NCBI GenBank assembly: GCA_964653095.1
Contig: CAZZEH010000013.1
Location: 27,799 to 91,798 of the forward strand
Length of the DNA: 64,000 bases
Reading direction: 5' to 3'
Source of the DNA: JAMLHH01 sp964653095
Lineage (GTDB): Bacteria > Bacteroidota > Bacteroidia > Chitinophagales > JADIYW01
Positions 1 through 9,417 of the stretch are shown one piece after another. A model generated the notes under the pieces. The model did no database searches and had not been told where the DNA came from. It saw only the letters and a program-made list of their open reading frames with translations. A program made the position numbers and the translations under genes. How positions within the stretch are numbered: the first letter of the stretch is position 1; every line of letters starts with the position of its first letter.

Positions 1-2
1 CC

Positions 3-857
3 ATGATTTCATCTTTCGGGCTTTGGTTTAGTGCTTACGCAGAAAGTTTGATTGACGACATAGACTTGCTCTATAGTGCCTTTAAAATTGCAAATAAGAA
101 TCCTTTAGGCTCCGGAGCCGGTTATGGCGGTTCGCTCCCGCTCAACCGAAAAAGAACAACCGAACTCCTCGGCTTTACGAATCTGAATTACAATGTAGTC
201 TATGCTCAGATGAATCGGGGAAAAATGGAAAAAACTGTTGCGACCGCACTTGCTGCGCTTGCCTCTACTTTGAGCCGGATGGCGATGGATATGTGCCTGT
301 ATATGAATCAGAATTTTGGCTTTGTGAAATTTCCGGATGCACTAACCACAGGCTCCAGCATTATGCCGCACAAAAAAAATCCGGATGTCTGGGAACTGAT
401 TCGGGCAAAATGCAATAAACTGCAAAATCTTCCGACACAATTTTCGTCTATACTCAATAATCTTCCAAGCGGATATCATCGGGATATGCAACTGATAAAA
501 GAAGATTATATACCGGCCTTTCAAACCATACAGGACTGCTTGGATATCGCCCACACCATGCTGGAACATATTGAAGTCAAAGAAAACATCTTAGACGACG
601 AAAAATATCTCTACTTGTACAGTGTGGAAGTTGTCAATGAGTTGGTGTTGAACGGAATACCTTTTAGAGAAGCCTATATACAGGTCGGTCAGGATATCGA
701 AAACGGAAAATTTGCCCGTCCCCAAAAAGTGCAACACACGCATGAGGGCAGTATGGGAAATTTGTGCCTCAATGAAATTATAAAGATGAAAGAAGACACC
801 ATTGCTCAATTTCCTTTTGAATACGTACACCGCCGGCTGAAAAAACTGCTGGACTGA
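3..857 (+). CDS. argH: Argininosuccinate lyase, C-terminal part (cut by window edge)
   Basis: Last step of arginine biosynthesis: cleaves argininosuccinate to arginine and fumarate in the cytoplasm. The reading frame is already open at the window's left edge, so the ATG at base 3 is internal. The visible 284 residues lack roughly the first third of a protein usually about 440-460 residues long. The fumarase/aspartase superfamily signature GSSIMPHKKNPD is at fragment residues 117-128 and carries the mobile-loop catalytic serine. Upstream, NPLGSGAGYGGSLPLNR (33-49) is the substrate-binding stretch typical of argininosuccinate lyases rather than fumarases or adenylosuccinate lyases. No other arginine gene is in the window. 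A short AT-rich self-complementary stretch follows the stop (about 870-890), too weak to call a terminator. Confidence 0.88.
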   Translation: MISSFGLWFSAYAESLIDDIDLLYSAFKIANKNPLGSGAGYGGSLPLNRKRTTELLGFTNLNYNVVYAQMNRGKMEKTVATALAALASTLSRMAMDMCLYMNQNFGFVKFPDALTTGSSIMPHKKNPDVWELIRAKCNKLQNLPTQFSSILNNLPSGYHRDMQLIKEDYIPAFQTIQDCLDIAHTMLEHIEVKENILDDEKYLYLYSVEVVNELVLNGIPFREAYIQVGQDIENGKFARPQKVQHTHEGSMGNLCLNEIIKMKEDTIAQFPFEYVHRRLKKLLD

Positions 858-1009
858 TTTCTCTTATAAAAGTAAAATTTTACTTCTCTGTCATAACGCA
901 CCAAAAAACGCCTGACTGCTCTTTTGTCGCAGATATCCTTCCAAACTGTATCATAAAGGCAATTCCTTCACGTTATGGTCATGACATTAAAACTCAAAAG
1001 CTCTTCTAA

Positions 1010-1039
1010 TTTGATTATATTACATTGGCAAATTATTTG
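1010..1039 (+). promoter_or_regulatory. Possible Bacteroidota promoter for the OmpA-family gene
   Basis: TTTG at 1010-1013 is followed 18 bases later by ATTATTTG at 1032-1039, 17 bases before the preferred ATG at 1056. The phylum consensus is TTTG, 19-21 bases, then TAnnTTTG. The downstream box matches only partly and the spacing is short by one, so this is weak. Confidence 0.25.
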
Positions 1040-1055
1040 TTGAGAATTGCACGAA

Positions 1056-4000
1056 ATGAAACAACTGTCAGCGATACTGCTTGGTCTATTGATAAGTTCT
1101 CAGGTTTTTGCCCAAAAAGTGTATTGGGCGAATAAAGTAATTCAGTATAGTTCACAATACGGAGAGAAGGAATTTAGCGCCCAACAGGTACTCGGTCCGC
1201 CAAACGCTCTCCCCTCTTATGGAAAAAGTTTGGTCGCCTGGGCTCCCGGAATAAAAGGGAACAAAGCTTCTATTACAGTAGGATTCGAAAAATCCATTCA
1301 GGTACAGCAGATTGCTATAGGAGAAAACCTTTTAGCCGGTTCTGTGGAAAAAATTTTTCTGTATGATTCAAAAGGTAAAGAACATTTGGTCTATCACAAT
1401 CCGGACCCTCAGCCCAAAAATCCGGACAGGGCAGGCATTTTTAATCATTTTATCCCGCTTACCTCATACAATGCCGGCAGACTAAAATTGGAATTAAATT
1501 ATACCAACTTCAGAAATATTCCGCAAATCGACTGTATTGGAATTTCCTCCGACAAACGAAAAATTGAAGCTAAAATCAACCTGCCGGATTTTTCTTCTCA
1601 TATCCCCAACCCTGAAAATCTCGGATCGGGAGTAAATTCACCTTACCACGACATGCTTCCGATTATTGCTCCGGATGATAATACCCTGTACTTTGCCCGA
1701 AAAAATGCACCTGAAAACATGGGTGTGCAGAAAAAAGACGATATATATGTTTCACGAAGATTAAGCAACGGGAGCTGGTCTCAGGCGGCCAACGTAGGGA
1801 CTCCTTTAAATACCGATGAACACAACTTTGTCTGTGCCATAAGTCCTGACGGCAATACTATGTATCTCGCAAACAGGTATGATTATAAAACTGAGGGGCA
1901 AGGTGTAGCCGTGAGTTACAAAGACAAAAACGGCAAGTGGGGCAAACCCAAATCGCTCAACATATTTAATATGTACAACAAAAATAAATATGCCTGTTAC
2001 CATGTCAGTATCGACGAGCGCGTGATGGTGATGGCCATTGAGCGCGACGATACTTATGGAGATATGGACTTGTACGTGAGCTTCAGATATGCAGACGGCT
2101 ATTGGTCGGAACCCATCAATATGGGACCTGATTTAAATACTGCGGGCGCGGAAGCCAGTGTATTTTTGGCAGCAGACGGCAAAACAATATACTTTTCTTC
2201 TAACGGGCATTCGGGCTATGGAGACTTGGATATGTTTATGAGCAAAAGACTGGACAACAGCTGGAAAAACTGGACGACTCCCGTAAACCTCGGAAATAAA
2301 ATTAACACCCCGGGAATGGACGTCTATTATACGATTCCGGCCTCCGGTGAATATGCGTATTACTCCAGCAATCGGGGTGGTTACGGCAGAAATGATATTT
2401 TTAGGATTAAACTCCCAAAAGAGCTGCGCCCTGAACCGGTAGAAATCAAGCAAGGCGGTTTATACACACAAAAAGAGATTGAAATACCCAAACTAAAGCC
2501 ATACAAAGAAGCACTCACTTCTGCTTTAGATACCAGAATAGAAACTCTAAAAAATCAACTTAACCAGGCTTCGGGAAATACCAAAACACAGGAGGAGGAA
2601 TTTGATAAACTGAACGAAAAAGAAGCTGTCCTAAATAAGGATATTGAAAAATTAGAAGAGCAATTTAATGAATATGAGGATTATACCCCGACTCAATCAG
2701 CTGCTGTAAACTATCCAAAAGCAGGAAGCATTCAGTATAACACGGAAGTCGATGACAAGATTAATGAGTTAAAAAGAAAATTAGAAAAGGTCAAACTCAA
2801 CCACCCGGGAATCGCAGCATATACCCCTACCACCGGCTCTTCTGACGAGTTGAGTTATTACGAAAATAAATTGGCCGGCTTCCAAAAGAAAGATGTTGAG
2901 GAGGTTGCTGAAACACCAAAAGAGACTCCCACAGCCCGTTTAAATCCCCAGCTCACTGCTTACGAAGAAAAACTTAAAAACCTTGAATCCGAAAGAGACC
3001 CATCCGATAAAAAACAAAAGACACCGACAAGAATACTAAAGAGAAAAGCTGATGAAACTGACTCAGAACATAATCTTCTCCAAAATCAAAATGTCTATGA
3101 AACCAATACAGGTGATAATTCTTTGGAAACAGACCCTAACTTAAGTTCTTACTTAGAGAAGTTGGAAATGCTCGAAAGTGCACGGGAATATTATGAAGAA
3201 GAACAAAGTAATCAGGAAATTGGCAGTGAGTTTCAGGAAACAGGTAAGCCCGAATCCGAAGAACTAATTGCGAAGATAAACTCAGAAGATATCCAATCTG
3301 CGACAGGCGAACTGAGCGGTTGGCAGCAACAGGTTTTTTCTCTGGAAGACAGCCTTAAAGCACTGTTGGCACAAAAAGAGCAAATCATTCAAAAAAACAG
3401 AGAAGAGCAACAGCTGACTGATGATTTGCAAAAGGAGCAGCAGGAATTAATTGGAGAAAAAGAAGAAATAGCTCTGACCATTTCCCAAATGAAGTTAGAA
3501 AGGGAACAGCTGGAGTTAGAGAAAGAAAAATTAGAGAGTGAACGAAAAAAGTTAGACCTGCTTAAAAATCAGCAGTATCGGGATATTCATGCTCTTCAAA
3601 AAGAATTAGACAGTCTCCAAAAAATTCAAAAAAGGATGCAGCTTGAGCAGGAGCGGTTGCTTGCAAACACCTCTATCGAGGAAGATTTAGAGAATCTAAA
3701 AAAAGAAGTAGGAGAAAAATACACCCTGAAAAATGTGTACTTCGTAGCAAACGCCTCTTTTATTCAGGCAAAATCTCATCTGGATTTGGACAAATTCGCT
3801 TTCTACCTCAAGCAAAATAAAAACTTAAGTATTGAAGTAGGCGGACACACCAACGGACTTTGTGACGATGCATACTGCAACCAGCTTTCCAACAAACGCG
3901 CCAAGGCCGTAGTAGATTACTTAATCAGAAAAGGAATTTCAGCCGAAAGACTGACTTACAAAGGATATGGTAAGACTCAAAATATAGCAGATAACCACAC

Positions 4001-4058
4001 CGATTTAGGCAGAAAACTAAATCAAAGAGTCGAAATTACCATCGTAAAAGTGGATTAA
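1056..4058 (+). CDS. PD40 beta-propeller, coiled-coil and OmpA-domain envelope protein
   Basis: Envelope protein expected to be periplasmic or outer-membrane associated and to bind peptidoglycan through its C-terminus. I start it at the ATG at 1056 rather than the TTG at 1047, because this gives a clean signal peptide (MKQLSAILLGLLISSQVFAQ). Residues about 25-160 look like a galactose-binding/discoidin-type beta domain (AQQVLGPPNA). Residues about 195-470 hold PD40/WD40-like propeller blades, for example ISPDGNTMYLANR and AADGKTIYFSSNGHSGYGDLD. Residues about 490-890 are a long charged coiled coil containing related segments of the type LxxYxxKLxxLExxR. Residues about 900-1000 form an OmpA-like domain (GGHTNG, QLSNKRAKAVVDYLIRKGIS, LNQRVEI). 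PD40-OmpA proteins of this phylum often work in envelope integrity or T9SS-linked functions. The exceptionally long coiled coil is unusual. No operon partner is evident: the next gene converges. Confidence 0.85.
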   Translation: MKQLSAILLGLLISSQVFAQKVYWANKVIQYSSQYGEKEFSAQQVLGPPNALPSYGKSLVAWAPGIKGNKASITVGFEKSIQVQQIAIGENLLAGSVEKIFLYDSKGKEHLVYHNPDPQPKNPDRAGIFNHFIPLTSYNAGRLKLELNYTNFRNIPQIDCIGISSDKRKIEAKINLPDFSSHIPNPENLGSGVNSPYHDMLPIIAPDDNTLYFARKNAPENMGVQKKDDIYVSRRLSNGSWSQAANVGTPLNTDEHNFVCAISPDGNTMYLANRYDYKTEGQGVAVSYKDKNGKWGKPKSLNIFNMYNKNKYACYHVSIDERVMVMAIERDDTYGDMDLYVSFRYADGYWSEPINMGPDLNTAGAEASVFLAADGKTIYFSSNGHSGYGDLDMFMSKRLDNSWKNWTTPVNLGNKINTPGMDVYYTIPASGEYAYYSSNRGGYGRNDIFRIKLPKELRPEPVEIKQGGLYTQKEIEIPKLKPYKEALTSALDTRIETLKNQLNQASGNTKTQEEEFDKLNEKEAVLNKDIEKLEEQFNEYEDYTPTQSAAVNYPKAGSIQYNTEVDDKINELKRKLEKVKLNHPGIAAYTPTTGSSDELSYYENKLAGFQKKDVEEVAETPKETPTARLNPQLTAYEEKLKNLESERDPSDKKQKTPTRILKRKADETDSEHNLLQNQNVYETNTGDNSLETDPNLSSYLEKLEMLESAREYYEEEQSNQEIGSEFQETGKPESEELIAKINSEDIQSATGELSGWQQQVFSLEDSLKALLAQKEQIIQKNREEQQLTDDLQKEQQELIGEKEEIALTISQMKLEREQLELEKEKLESERKKLDLLKNQQYRDIHALQKELDSLQKIQKRMQLEQERLLANTSIEEDLENLKKEVGEKYTLKNVYFVANASFIQAKSHLDLDKFAFYLKQNKNLSIEVGGHTNGLCDDAYCNQLSNKRAKAVVDYLIRKGISAERLTYKGYGKTQNIADNHTDLGRKLNQRVEITIVKVD

Positions 4059-4076
4059 GCTATATGCGAATGCTGT

Positions 4077-5261
4077 TTATTCTTTTATGACCGCACCTGA
4101 ACTCAAAAGCTCACTGACTTCATCCTCCGTATAACCCAATTCCTGAAGAATATTTTCATTGTCTTCTCCGAGCATAGGAGGTGCCCAGCCCTGAAACGGT
4201 TCCGAGTCCGAAAATTTTATAGGCTGCGCAATTCCTTTATACTGACCGTACACAGGATGATTGTGTTCCACAAACATGTTGCGCTCCTGTAAATACTCAT
4301 CTGTTTCCAGCTCATCCATTTCCAGGATAGCGGTCAGACAAACATCAGCCGTTTTACCCAACGCCGCCCACTCATCTCTATTCTTAGTCTTGAAAAGTTT
4401 TTCTAATTCATCTTTCATTTGGGCATCAAACATTCTGTTAGCCCATTCGGGTTTGTTTATTAATGCACAGAATCCCATCCAAAATTTAGGTTCGAGTGTA
4501 CCCAAAGCAATCCATTTCCCGTCTTTACAGGAATAAATATTATAATTGGATAAAGCACCCGACAATACATGTTCCTGCCTTTGGTATGACTTTTTTGTAT
4601 TCAAAACCTCAGACATATAAAAAGACATGAATGGTAGTGAGCAATCCACCATCGCCACATCCACAAATTGTCCTTTCCCGGTCGTATTTCTGGAAAGTAA
4701 AGCGGACAAGCATGCAATGACCGTCGGATAAGAACCTCCTGCAATATCTGCAATCTGTACACCGGTCTGAACAATTTTTTCACGTGAACCGTTTGTAGCC
4801 AACACACCTGCATGCCCTAAATAATTGATGTCGTGTCCTGCTTTTTTGGAAAGATGATTTCCATGCCCGTATCCCGTAACTGCCACATAAATTATGTCAG
4901 ATTTATGTGTTTTCGCAGTCTCATAATCAATACCGATTTTCTCCAATACTCCCGGTCTGAATGAATCCAAAACTATGTCTGAAGTTTTCAATAACTCCCA
5001 AAATATCTTTTTTCCTTCCTCAGAGCTTAAATTCAATGCCATGCTCTTTTTTGATCTGTTTAGAGCGAGATAGGTCATCCCTACTCCATTGTAATGTGGC
5101 GCCATAAATCTGGAATAATCCGGTGCCTTAGGATCCTCTATTTTTATCACATCCGCTCCCATATCCGCCAACATTTGAGAGGCTAAAGGTCCCGGAAGGA
5201 GTCTGGTTAAATCTAAAATTCGAATTCCTTTTAAAGGACCTGTTTTTTCAATTCTCTCCAT
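4077..5261 (-). CDS. CaiB/BaiF family CoA enzyme, alpha-methylacyl-CoA racemase type
   Basis: Cytoplasmic acyl-CoA enzyme of the family III CoA-transferase fold. The 394 residues cover the whole family length: GIRILDLTRLLPGPLASQ near the N-terminus, ADVIKIEDP, and LDSFRPGVLEKIG. Two features favour racemase chemistry (epimerising 2-methylacyl-CoA) over CoA transfer. AGHDINY (His143) and IADIAGGS (Asp172) correspond to the catalytic His/Asp pair described for alpha-methylacyl-CoA racemases, whereas family transferases use an Asp alone. The gene converges on the OmpA-family gene with 18 bases between stops and is preceded by 93 bases without a gene. Substrate unknown; a role in branched-chain fatty acid or side-chain degradation would be consistent. 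Confidence 0.82.
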   Translation of the reverse strand: MERIEKTGPLKGIRILDLTRLLPGPLASQMLADMGADVIKIEDPKAPDYSRFMAPHYNGVGMTYLALNRSKKSMALNLSSEEGKKIFWELLKTSDIVLDSFRPGVLEKIGIDYETAKTHKSDIIYVAVTGYGHGNHLSKKAGHDINYLGHAGVLATNGSREKIVQTGVQIADIAGGSYPTVIACLSALLSRNTTGKGQFVDVAMVDCSLPFMSFYMSEVLNTKKSYQRQEHVLSGALSNYNIYSCKDGKWIALGTLEPKFWMGFCALINKPEWANRMFDAQMKDELEKLFKTKNRDEWAALGKTADVCLTAILEMDELETDEYLQERNMFVEHNHPVYGQYKGIAQPIKFSDSEPFQGWAPPMLGEDNENILQELGYTEDEVSELLSSGAVIKE

Positions 5262-5354
5262 TTTTATCTACCGCTTTATTTCAATAAAGATGCAGAAATA
5301 TTATTGGGAAAATAAATTGGACAAGAGAAAAAGCTGTGAAAACTTTGGCTTCGT

Positions 5355-6605
5355 CTATAATTGAGCTTTTGACTGTTTTTGTGCAGATAGAACAAATCCG
5401 ATAATTAAAAACAAAACAGCAATCGATCTGTATCTGGAAATTGCTCCGCCATTATTCACCACAACACCTATCACAGTCATCAGACTGAATCCTATTGAAA
5501 GACAAAACAGGGCAAGGGAATGGTTAAAAACATATTTATATTTTATTCTAAACAGGCTTACAACGATAAAACCGGAGAATATCATTGAAAGAACAGATAC
5601 CAGCCTGCACCAGTCTGATACACATTGATTGTAAAGCGGATAAATAAAGCTGCTTGAAAAATGATCCGGAAAATTCAGGAAAATTTTTCTCCAACTATTG
5701 CTGACATATTCCGCCTCAAAAGACGTATTACCGGCAGAAGACAAAAATGTTCTCTGATATTCAGAGATTTTATACGCCAACCGCAATGTATTATCCGAAA
5801 AGATATCGTATAACACAACCCCGAACAGCAAGACACCATATGTAACCAAATAAGGTATAAACGCTTTTATTTTTGACTTTTCATTCCAATAATATCCTAT
5901 TAATGCCGGTAAAAGAATCACCAACATATACAATCGAATATTGATAAGAAGCAAAAAGAAGAGTGCGGCCAAAAACAACCTCCACTTCGAGAGTTTTAAA
6001 GTAAGATGATAGGTATTGTACACCACAATTCCGACCGTAAACAGTACGAGGGCTTCTTTATGCAGCCCGGAAGTCCAAAATGCTACACTCGGTATAAAAA
6101 AGATTATTCCCGCTATGAGATACTCTGAAAGAGTAGTCGTGTAAGAAAAAAACTTATACAGATAAAAAGCTCCTATGAAAGATAAAAATGAGAATAAAAC
6201 AAAGTGGACGGACACAAAACCAAAAGAGAACAGTCTGAAAAATGCATTTATCCTAACAATCGAATATCCTGTCCAATCGTACCATAAACCCATTCTGTCA
6301 ATATATTCGCATAAATGCTCGGGTTCAGGAAAATAATTATTAGGCAATAGTAACAGCTGTAAATAATACAGAGGATTTTCCTGTAATGCACTAAATACGA
6401 TATTCGCTTCACTAAAGTAGTAATACGAATCAAAGAAAGTTGGAATCTGAAAATGCAGCCAGTTATATACCAGAGCTAAAAATATTTTTGAAGCTGCCAA
6501 AGAAACCCAAACCGATGGGGATAAAGAAGGTGTGTGAAAGATTTTTGACCGATATACAAATGTCAAAAACAAAGCACTGTAAACTATTATCAATACTGCC
6601 TCCAA
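5355..6605 (-). CDS. Polytopic inner-membrane protein of unknown function
   Basis: A 416-residue protein with about ten hydrophobic segments spread through its length and few soluble loops. An N-terminal loop (FFDSYYYFSEANIVFSALQ) and the overall pattern of paired helices recall membrane proteins of the polysaccharide-polymerase or GT-C glycosyltransferase type (EpsG/Wzy-like), but I see no diagnostic catalytic motif. It ends with a short basic tail. It lies 18 bases downstream of metG on the same strand, so co-transcription with metG is plausible. Identity not recognised; the polymerase-like reading is a guess. Confidence 0.6.
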   Translation of the reverse strand: MEAVLIIVYSALFLTFVYRSKIFHTPSLSPSVWVSLAASKIFLALVYNWLHFQIPTFFDSYYYFSEANIVFSALQENPLYYLQLLLLPNNYFPEPEHLCEYIDRMGLWYDWTGYSIVRINAFFRLFSFGFVSVHFVLFSFLSFIGAFYLYKFFSYTTTLSEYLIAGIIFFIPSVAFWTSGLHKEALVLFTVGIVVYNTYHLTLKLSKWRLFLAALFFLLLINIRLYMLVILLPALIGYYWNEKSKIKAFIPYLVTYGVLLFGVVLYDIFSDNTLRLAYKISEYQRTFLSSAGNTSFEAEYVSNSWRKIFLNFPDHFSSSFIYPLYNQCVSDWCRLVSVLSMIFSGFIVVSLFRIKYKYVFNHSLALFCLSIGFSLMTVIGVVVNNGGAISRYRSIAVLFLIIGFVLSAQKQSKAQL

Positions 6606-6623
6606 AGATGCGCGATTTTAAAC

Positions 6624-8744
6624 TTATCTCACTATCATTCCCGGAGAGATATCTCCCCGAACAAAATTCAAATTTCCATCCGAATCCTCCGCCATCAGAA
6701 TCATACCATTTGATTCTATTCCTCTGAGTTTTCTTGGAGCAAGATTCACAAGAACCAAGACTTTTTGGCCTATAATATCTTCCGGACTGAAAAACTCAGC
6801 TATACCGGAAACTATCGTTCTTGTTTCAAAACCTAAATCTACAGTCAGTTTCAGCAACTTATCTGCCTTTTTTATTTTTTGAGCTTCTGTTATTTCTCCC
6901 GTCCGAATATCCATTTTGGAAAAATCATCAAAGCTAATCTGCTCTTTCACATCAACGTACATTGGAACAGCTTTATTATTATCACGGGTCAGATTGTTAC
7001 TCTTTGACTGTATAAGCTTATTAATTTGCGCTTCCACCACTTTGTCCTCTATCTTTTCAAACAATAATTCCGGCCTGTCCAATACCATACCTCCCGGTAC
7101 TATTTTTGTTTGACCATCTAACCAGTCTCCCTTTTTAAGCCTGAATATTCTCATTAATTTTTCCGCAGTAAACGGCAGGAACGGCTGTAAGAGAACGGTT
7201 AATCCTCCACATACCTGTACAGCAGTATATAGAACTGTTCCCGTACTTTTTACATCTGACTTTATCAGCTTCCACGGCTCTTTATCTGCCAAATATTTAT
7301 TTCCTGCAGATGATAGTTCATTAATAGCCGACAATGCATCCCGAAATCTGAAATGCTCCACAGACTGTTCGATTTTTGAAGCGGCCTCCGCAATATGCTC
7401 TAAAACAGCTTGGTCCTGCTCACTTAATTCCGAATAAGTTCTTTCAGGCACCTGACCGTCAAAATACTTGTGCATCAACACCACCACCCGATTGATAAAA
7501 TTACCGAGATTGGCCACCAATTCATTGTTCACTCTTGCCTGATAGTCCTGCCAGGTAAATTCACTGTCTTTATTTTCAGGCATATTGGCAATTAGAGTGT
7601 ATCTCAATTCATCCTCTTTGCCGGGCAGGTCTTCCAAATACTCATGAAGCCAAACCGCCCAGTTTTTTGAAGTGGAAATTTTATCTCCCTGAAGATTCAT
7701 AAACTCGTTTGCAGGAACATTTTCCGGAAGAATATAATCGCCGGTAGCTTTCAGAATAGTCGGAAAGGTAATACAGTGAAAAACTATATTATCTTTTCCT
7801 ATAAATTCTATTAATGCCGAATCTTCATCTTGCCAGTACAATTTCCAGGCATCTGCATCTCTCTCTAAAAGATGCTTAGACTGTGGAGTCGCAAAGGAGA
7901 ATTTTTTCTCACTTATCTCTTTGAAAAGCTGCTTGGTCGCAGAAATATACCCCAGAGGAGCATCTAACCACACATAGAGCACTTTGCCCTCTGAGCCTTC
8001 TATTTCCGGCGGGACGGGAATTCCCCAATCCAAATCCCGGGTCATGGCACGGGGTTGCAGTCCCAAATCCATCCAACTCATACACTGGCCATACACATGT
8101 GGTTTCCAAATATTTTTTTTAGTCTTTAACCACTCCAGCATAATTTCCTGGTATTCATCTAATTTTAAATACCAATGCTTAGTTGTTCTCAAAACAGGTG
8201 TATTCCCGCTTATCGTGGATCTCGGATGAATTAAATCGGTCGGGCTGAGAGAGGAGCCGCACTTTTCACATTGATCACCGTATGCATTCTCATTTCCGCA
8301 ATTGGGGCAGGTCCCTACAATATACCGATCGGCCAAAAATTGCTCTGCTTCTTCGTCATAATATTGCTCACTCTCTATAATTTTGAATGCATTATTCCGG
8401 TTCAGTTTTCTGAAAAAATCCTGAGAAGTCTCATAATGTATCGGCTCGGATGTCCGGTGATAAACATCGAACGAAATACCAAATCTCTTAAAACTGTCCC
8501 GAATGATTGTGTGATATTTATCTACTATTTCTTTGGGTGTAATTCCTTCTTTTTTGGCTCTTATGGTAATAGCAGCACCATGTTCATCACTGCCGCAAAC
8601 AAAAACGACATCTTTCCCTCTCAGTCTCAGATATCTGGCATAAATATCCGAACTGATATACGCTCCTGCGAGATGTCCGATATGAAGCGGTCCGTTAGCA
8701 TAAGGCAAGGCTGCCGTTAAAATATATCTTTTGGGTAAATTCAT
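6624..8744 (-). CDS. metG: Methionine--tRNA ligase
   Basis: Charges tRNA-Met, including the initiator, with methionine using ATP. The class I signature HIGH is at residues 21-24 within PYANGPLHIGHLAGAY. The KMSKS-type loop appears as KISTSKNW in the middle of the protein. A zinc knuckle (CPNC...CEKC, about residues 146-162) marks the MetG1-type connective insertion. An anticodon-binding helical domain follows. The last ~110 residues form the OB-fold tRNA-binding domain (SKMDIRTGEITEAQKIKKADKL is its start), which dimeric MetG enzymes carry. Length 706 fits two-domain bacterial MetG with this appended domain. Start at 8744 gives a normal N-terminus (MNLPKRYILTAALPYANGP). Confidence 0.97.
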   Translation of the reverse strand: MNLPKRYILTAALPYANGPLHIGHLAGAYISSDIYARYLRLRGKDVVFVCGSDEHGAAITIRAKKEGITPKEIVDKYHTIIRDSFKRFGISFDVYHRTSEPIHYETSQDFFRKLNRNNAFKIIESEQYYDEEAEQFLADRYIVGTCPNCGNENAYGDQCEKCGSSLSPTDLIHPRSTISGNTPVLRTTKHWYLKLDEYQEIMLEWLKTKKNIWKPHVYGQCMSWMDLGLQPRAMTRDLDWGIPVPPEIEGSEGKVLYVWLDAPLGYISATKQLFKEISEKKFSFATPQSKHLLERDADAWKLYWQDEDSALIEFIGKDNIVFHCITFPTILKATGDYILPENVPANEFMNLQGDKISTSKNWAVWLHEYLEDLPGKEDELRYTLIANMPENKDSEFTWQDYQARVNNELVANLGNFINRVVVLMHKYFDGQVPERTYSELSEQDQAVLEHIAEAASKIEQSVEHFRFRDALSAINELSSAGNKYLADKEPWKLIKSDVKSTGTVLYTAVQVCGGLTVLLQPFLPFTAEKLMRIFRLKKGDWLDGQTKIVPGGMVLDRPELLFEKIEDKVVEAQINKLIQSKSNNLTRDNNKAVPMYVDVKEQISFDDFSKMDIRTGEITEAQKIKKADKLLKLTVDLGFETRTIVSGIAEFFSPEDIIGQKVLVLVNLAPRKLRGIESNGMILMAEDSDGNLNFVRGDISPGMIVR

Positions 8745-8810
8745 ATTTTTTTGAAACAGTTGCTAAGATATGGATTCTGCTGCGCAATCAAATATGAATA
8801 ACTCAGGTTT

Positions 8811-9257
8811 TCAAATTAATTCATCCTGATTTAAAGTCTCGGTATTATCGTTTGGCACTTCCGGGTCTGGACTCGCCGGAGCAGGAATCGAAATAATTTC
8901 TTTTGCAAAAACATTGGCCTTTCCGCGCCAGCTAAATTTCACATGACGCTTTACGTATCTGACTTTTACCCAATCACCGGATTCAACCGAAGCTTTCATT
9001 TTCTCTTCAAGCTCGGGAAATCCATCTTCAATTGAGAAAGAAAACACTTCCGAATCGGTCAGCACTTTTTGCTGTACCGGAGGCACTTTCACTAAAATTT
9101 GCCCCTCAGTAGTTTTGAACAAAGTACCTTCTTCTGAAATTTTATACGCCATTCCTTCCACTTCTCCTTTTTCAGAAAAGCCCAAATAAAAAAAGCTGAA
9201 TATACCAATAGACGCTACTACAATAAAGACCGTAAAAATCAAAAGGAAATTTTTCAT
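8811..9257 (-). CDS. Small membrane-anchored protein, unknown function
   Basis: I start this at the ATG at 9257. The longer frame up to 9359 adds 34 residues that push a good N-terminal anchor inward. From 9257 the protein is about 148 residues: one hydrophobic segment (LLIFTVFIVVASIGIFSFFYLGF), then a soluble domain with GMAYKISEEGTLFKTTEGQI and SGDWVKVRYVKRHVKFSWRGKANVFAKEI. This layout matches a widespread Bacteroidota family of ~130-150-residue anchored proteins with a KGxxFKTxEG motif, often mislabelled 6-phosphogluconate dehydrogenase in databases. I see nothing enzymatic. Divergent from the copper ATPase gene that follows. Confidence 0.7.
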   Translation of the reverse strand: MKNFLLIFTVFIVVASIGIFSFFYLGFSEKGEVEGMAYKISEEGTLFKTTEGQILVKVPPVQQKVLTDSEVFSFSIEDGFPELEEKMKASVESGDWVKVRYVKRHVKFSWRGKANVFAKEIISIPAPASPDPEVPNDNTETLNQDELI

Positions 9258-9417
9258 CTCGGTTATTTTAATAAATGTAAGAATTATCTGAAAACTTGTA
9301 TAAATTACTGATACTGAAAATAATAACAGGTCGGCAATCCAATTTTTAAGAATAAACAATATCTTAATTTCATACTTTAAACATTCAAGACTTTGAATTG
9401 TCTTGTAAATAAAAAGG

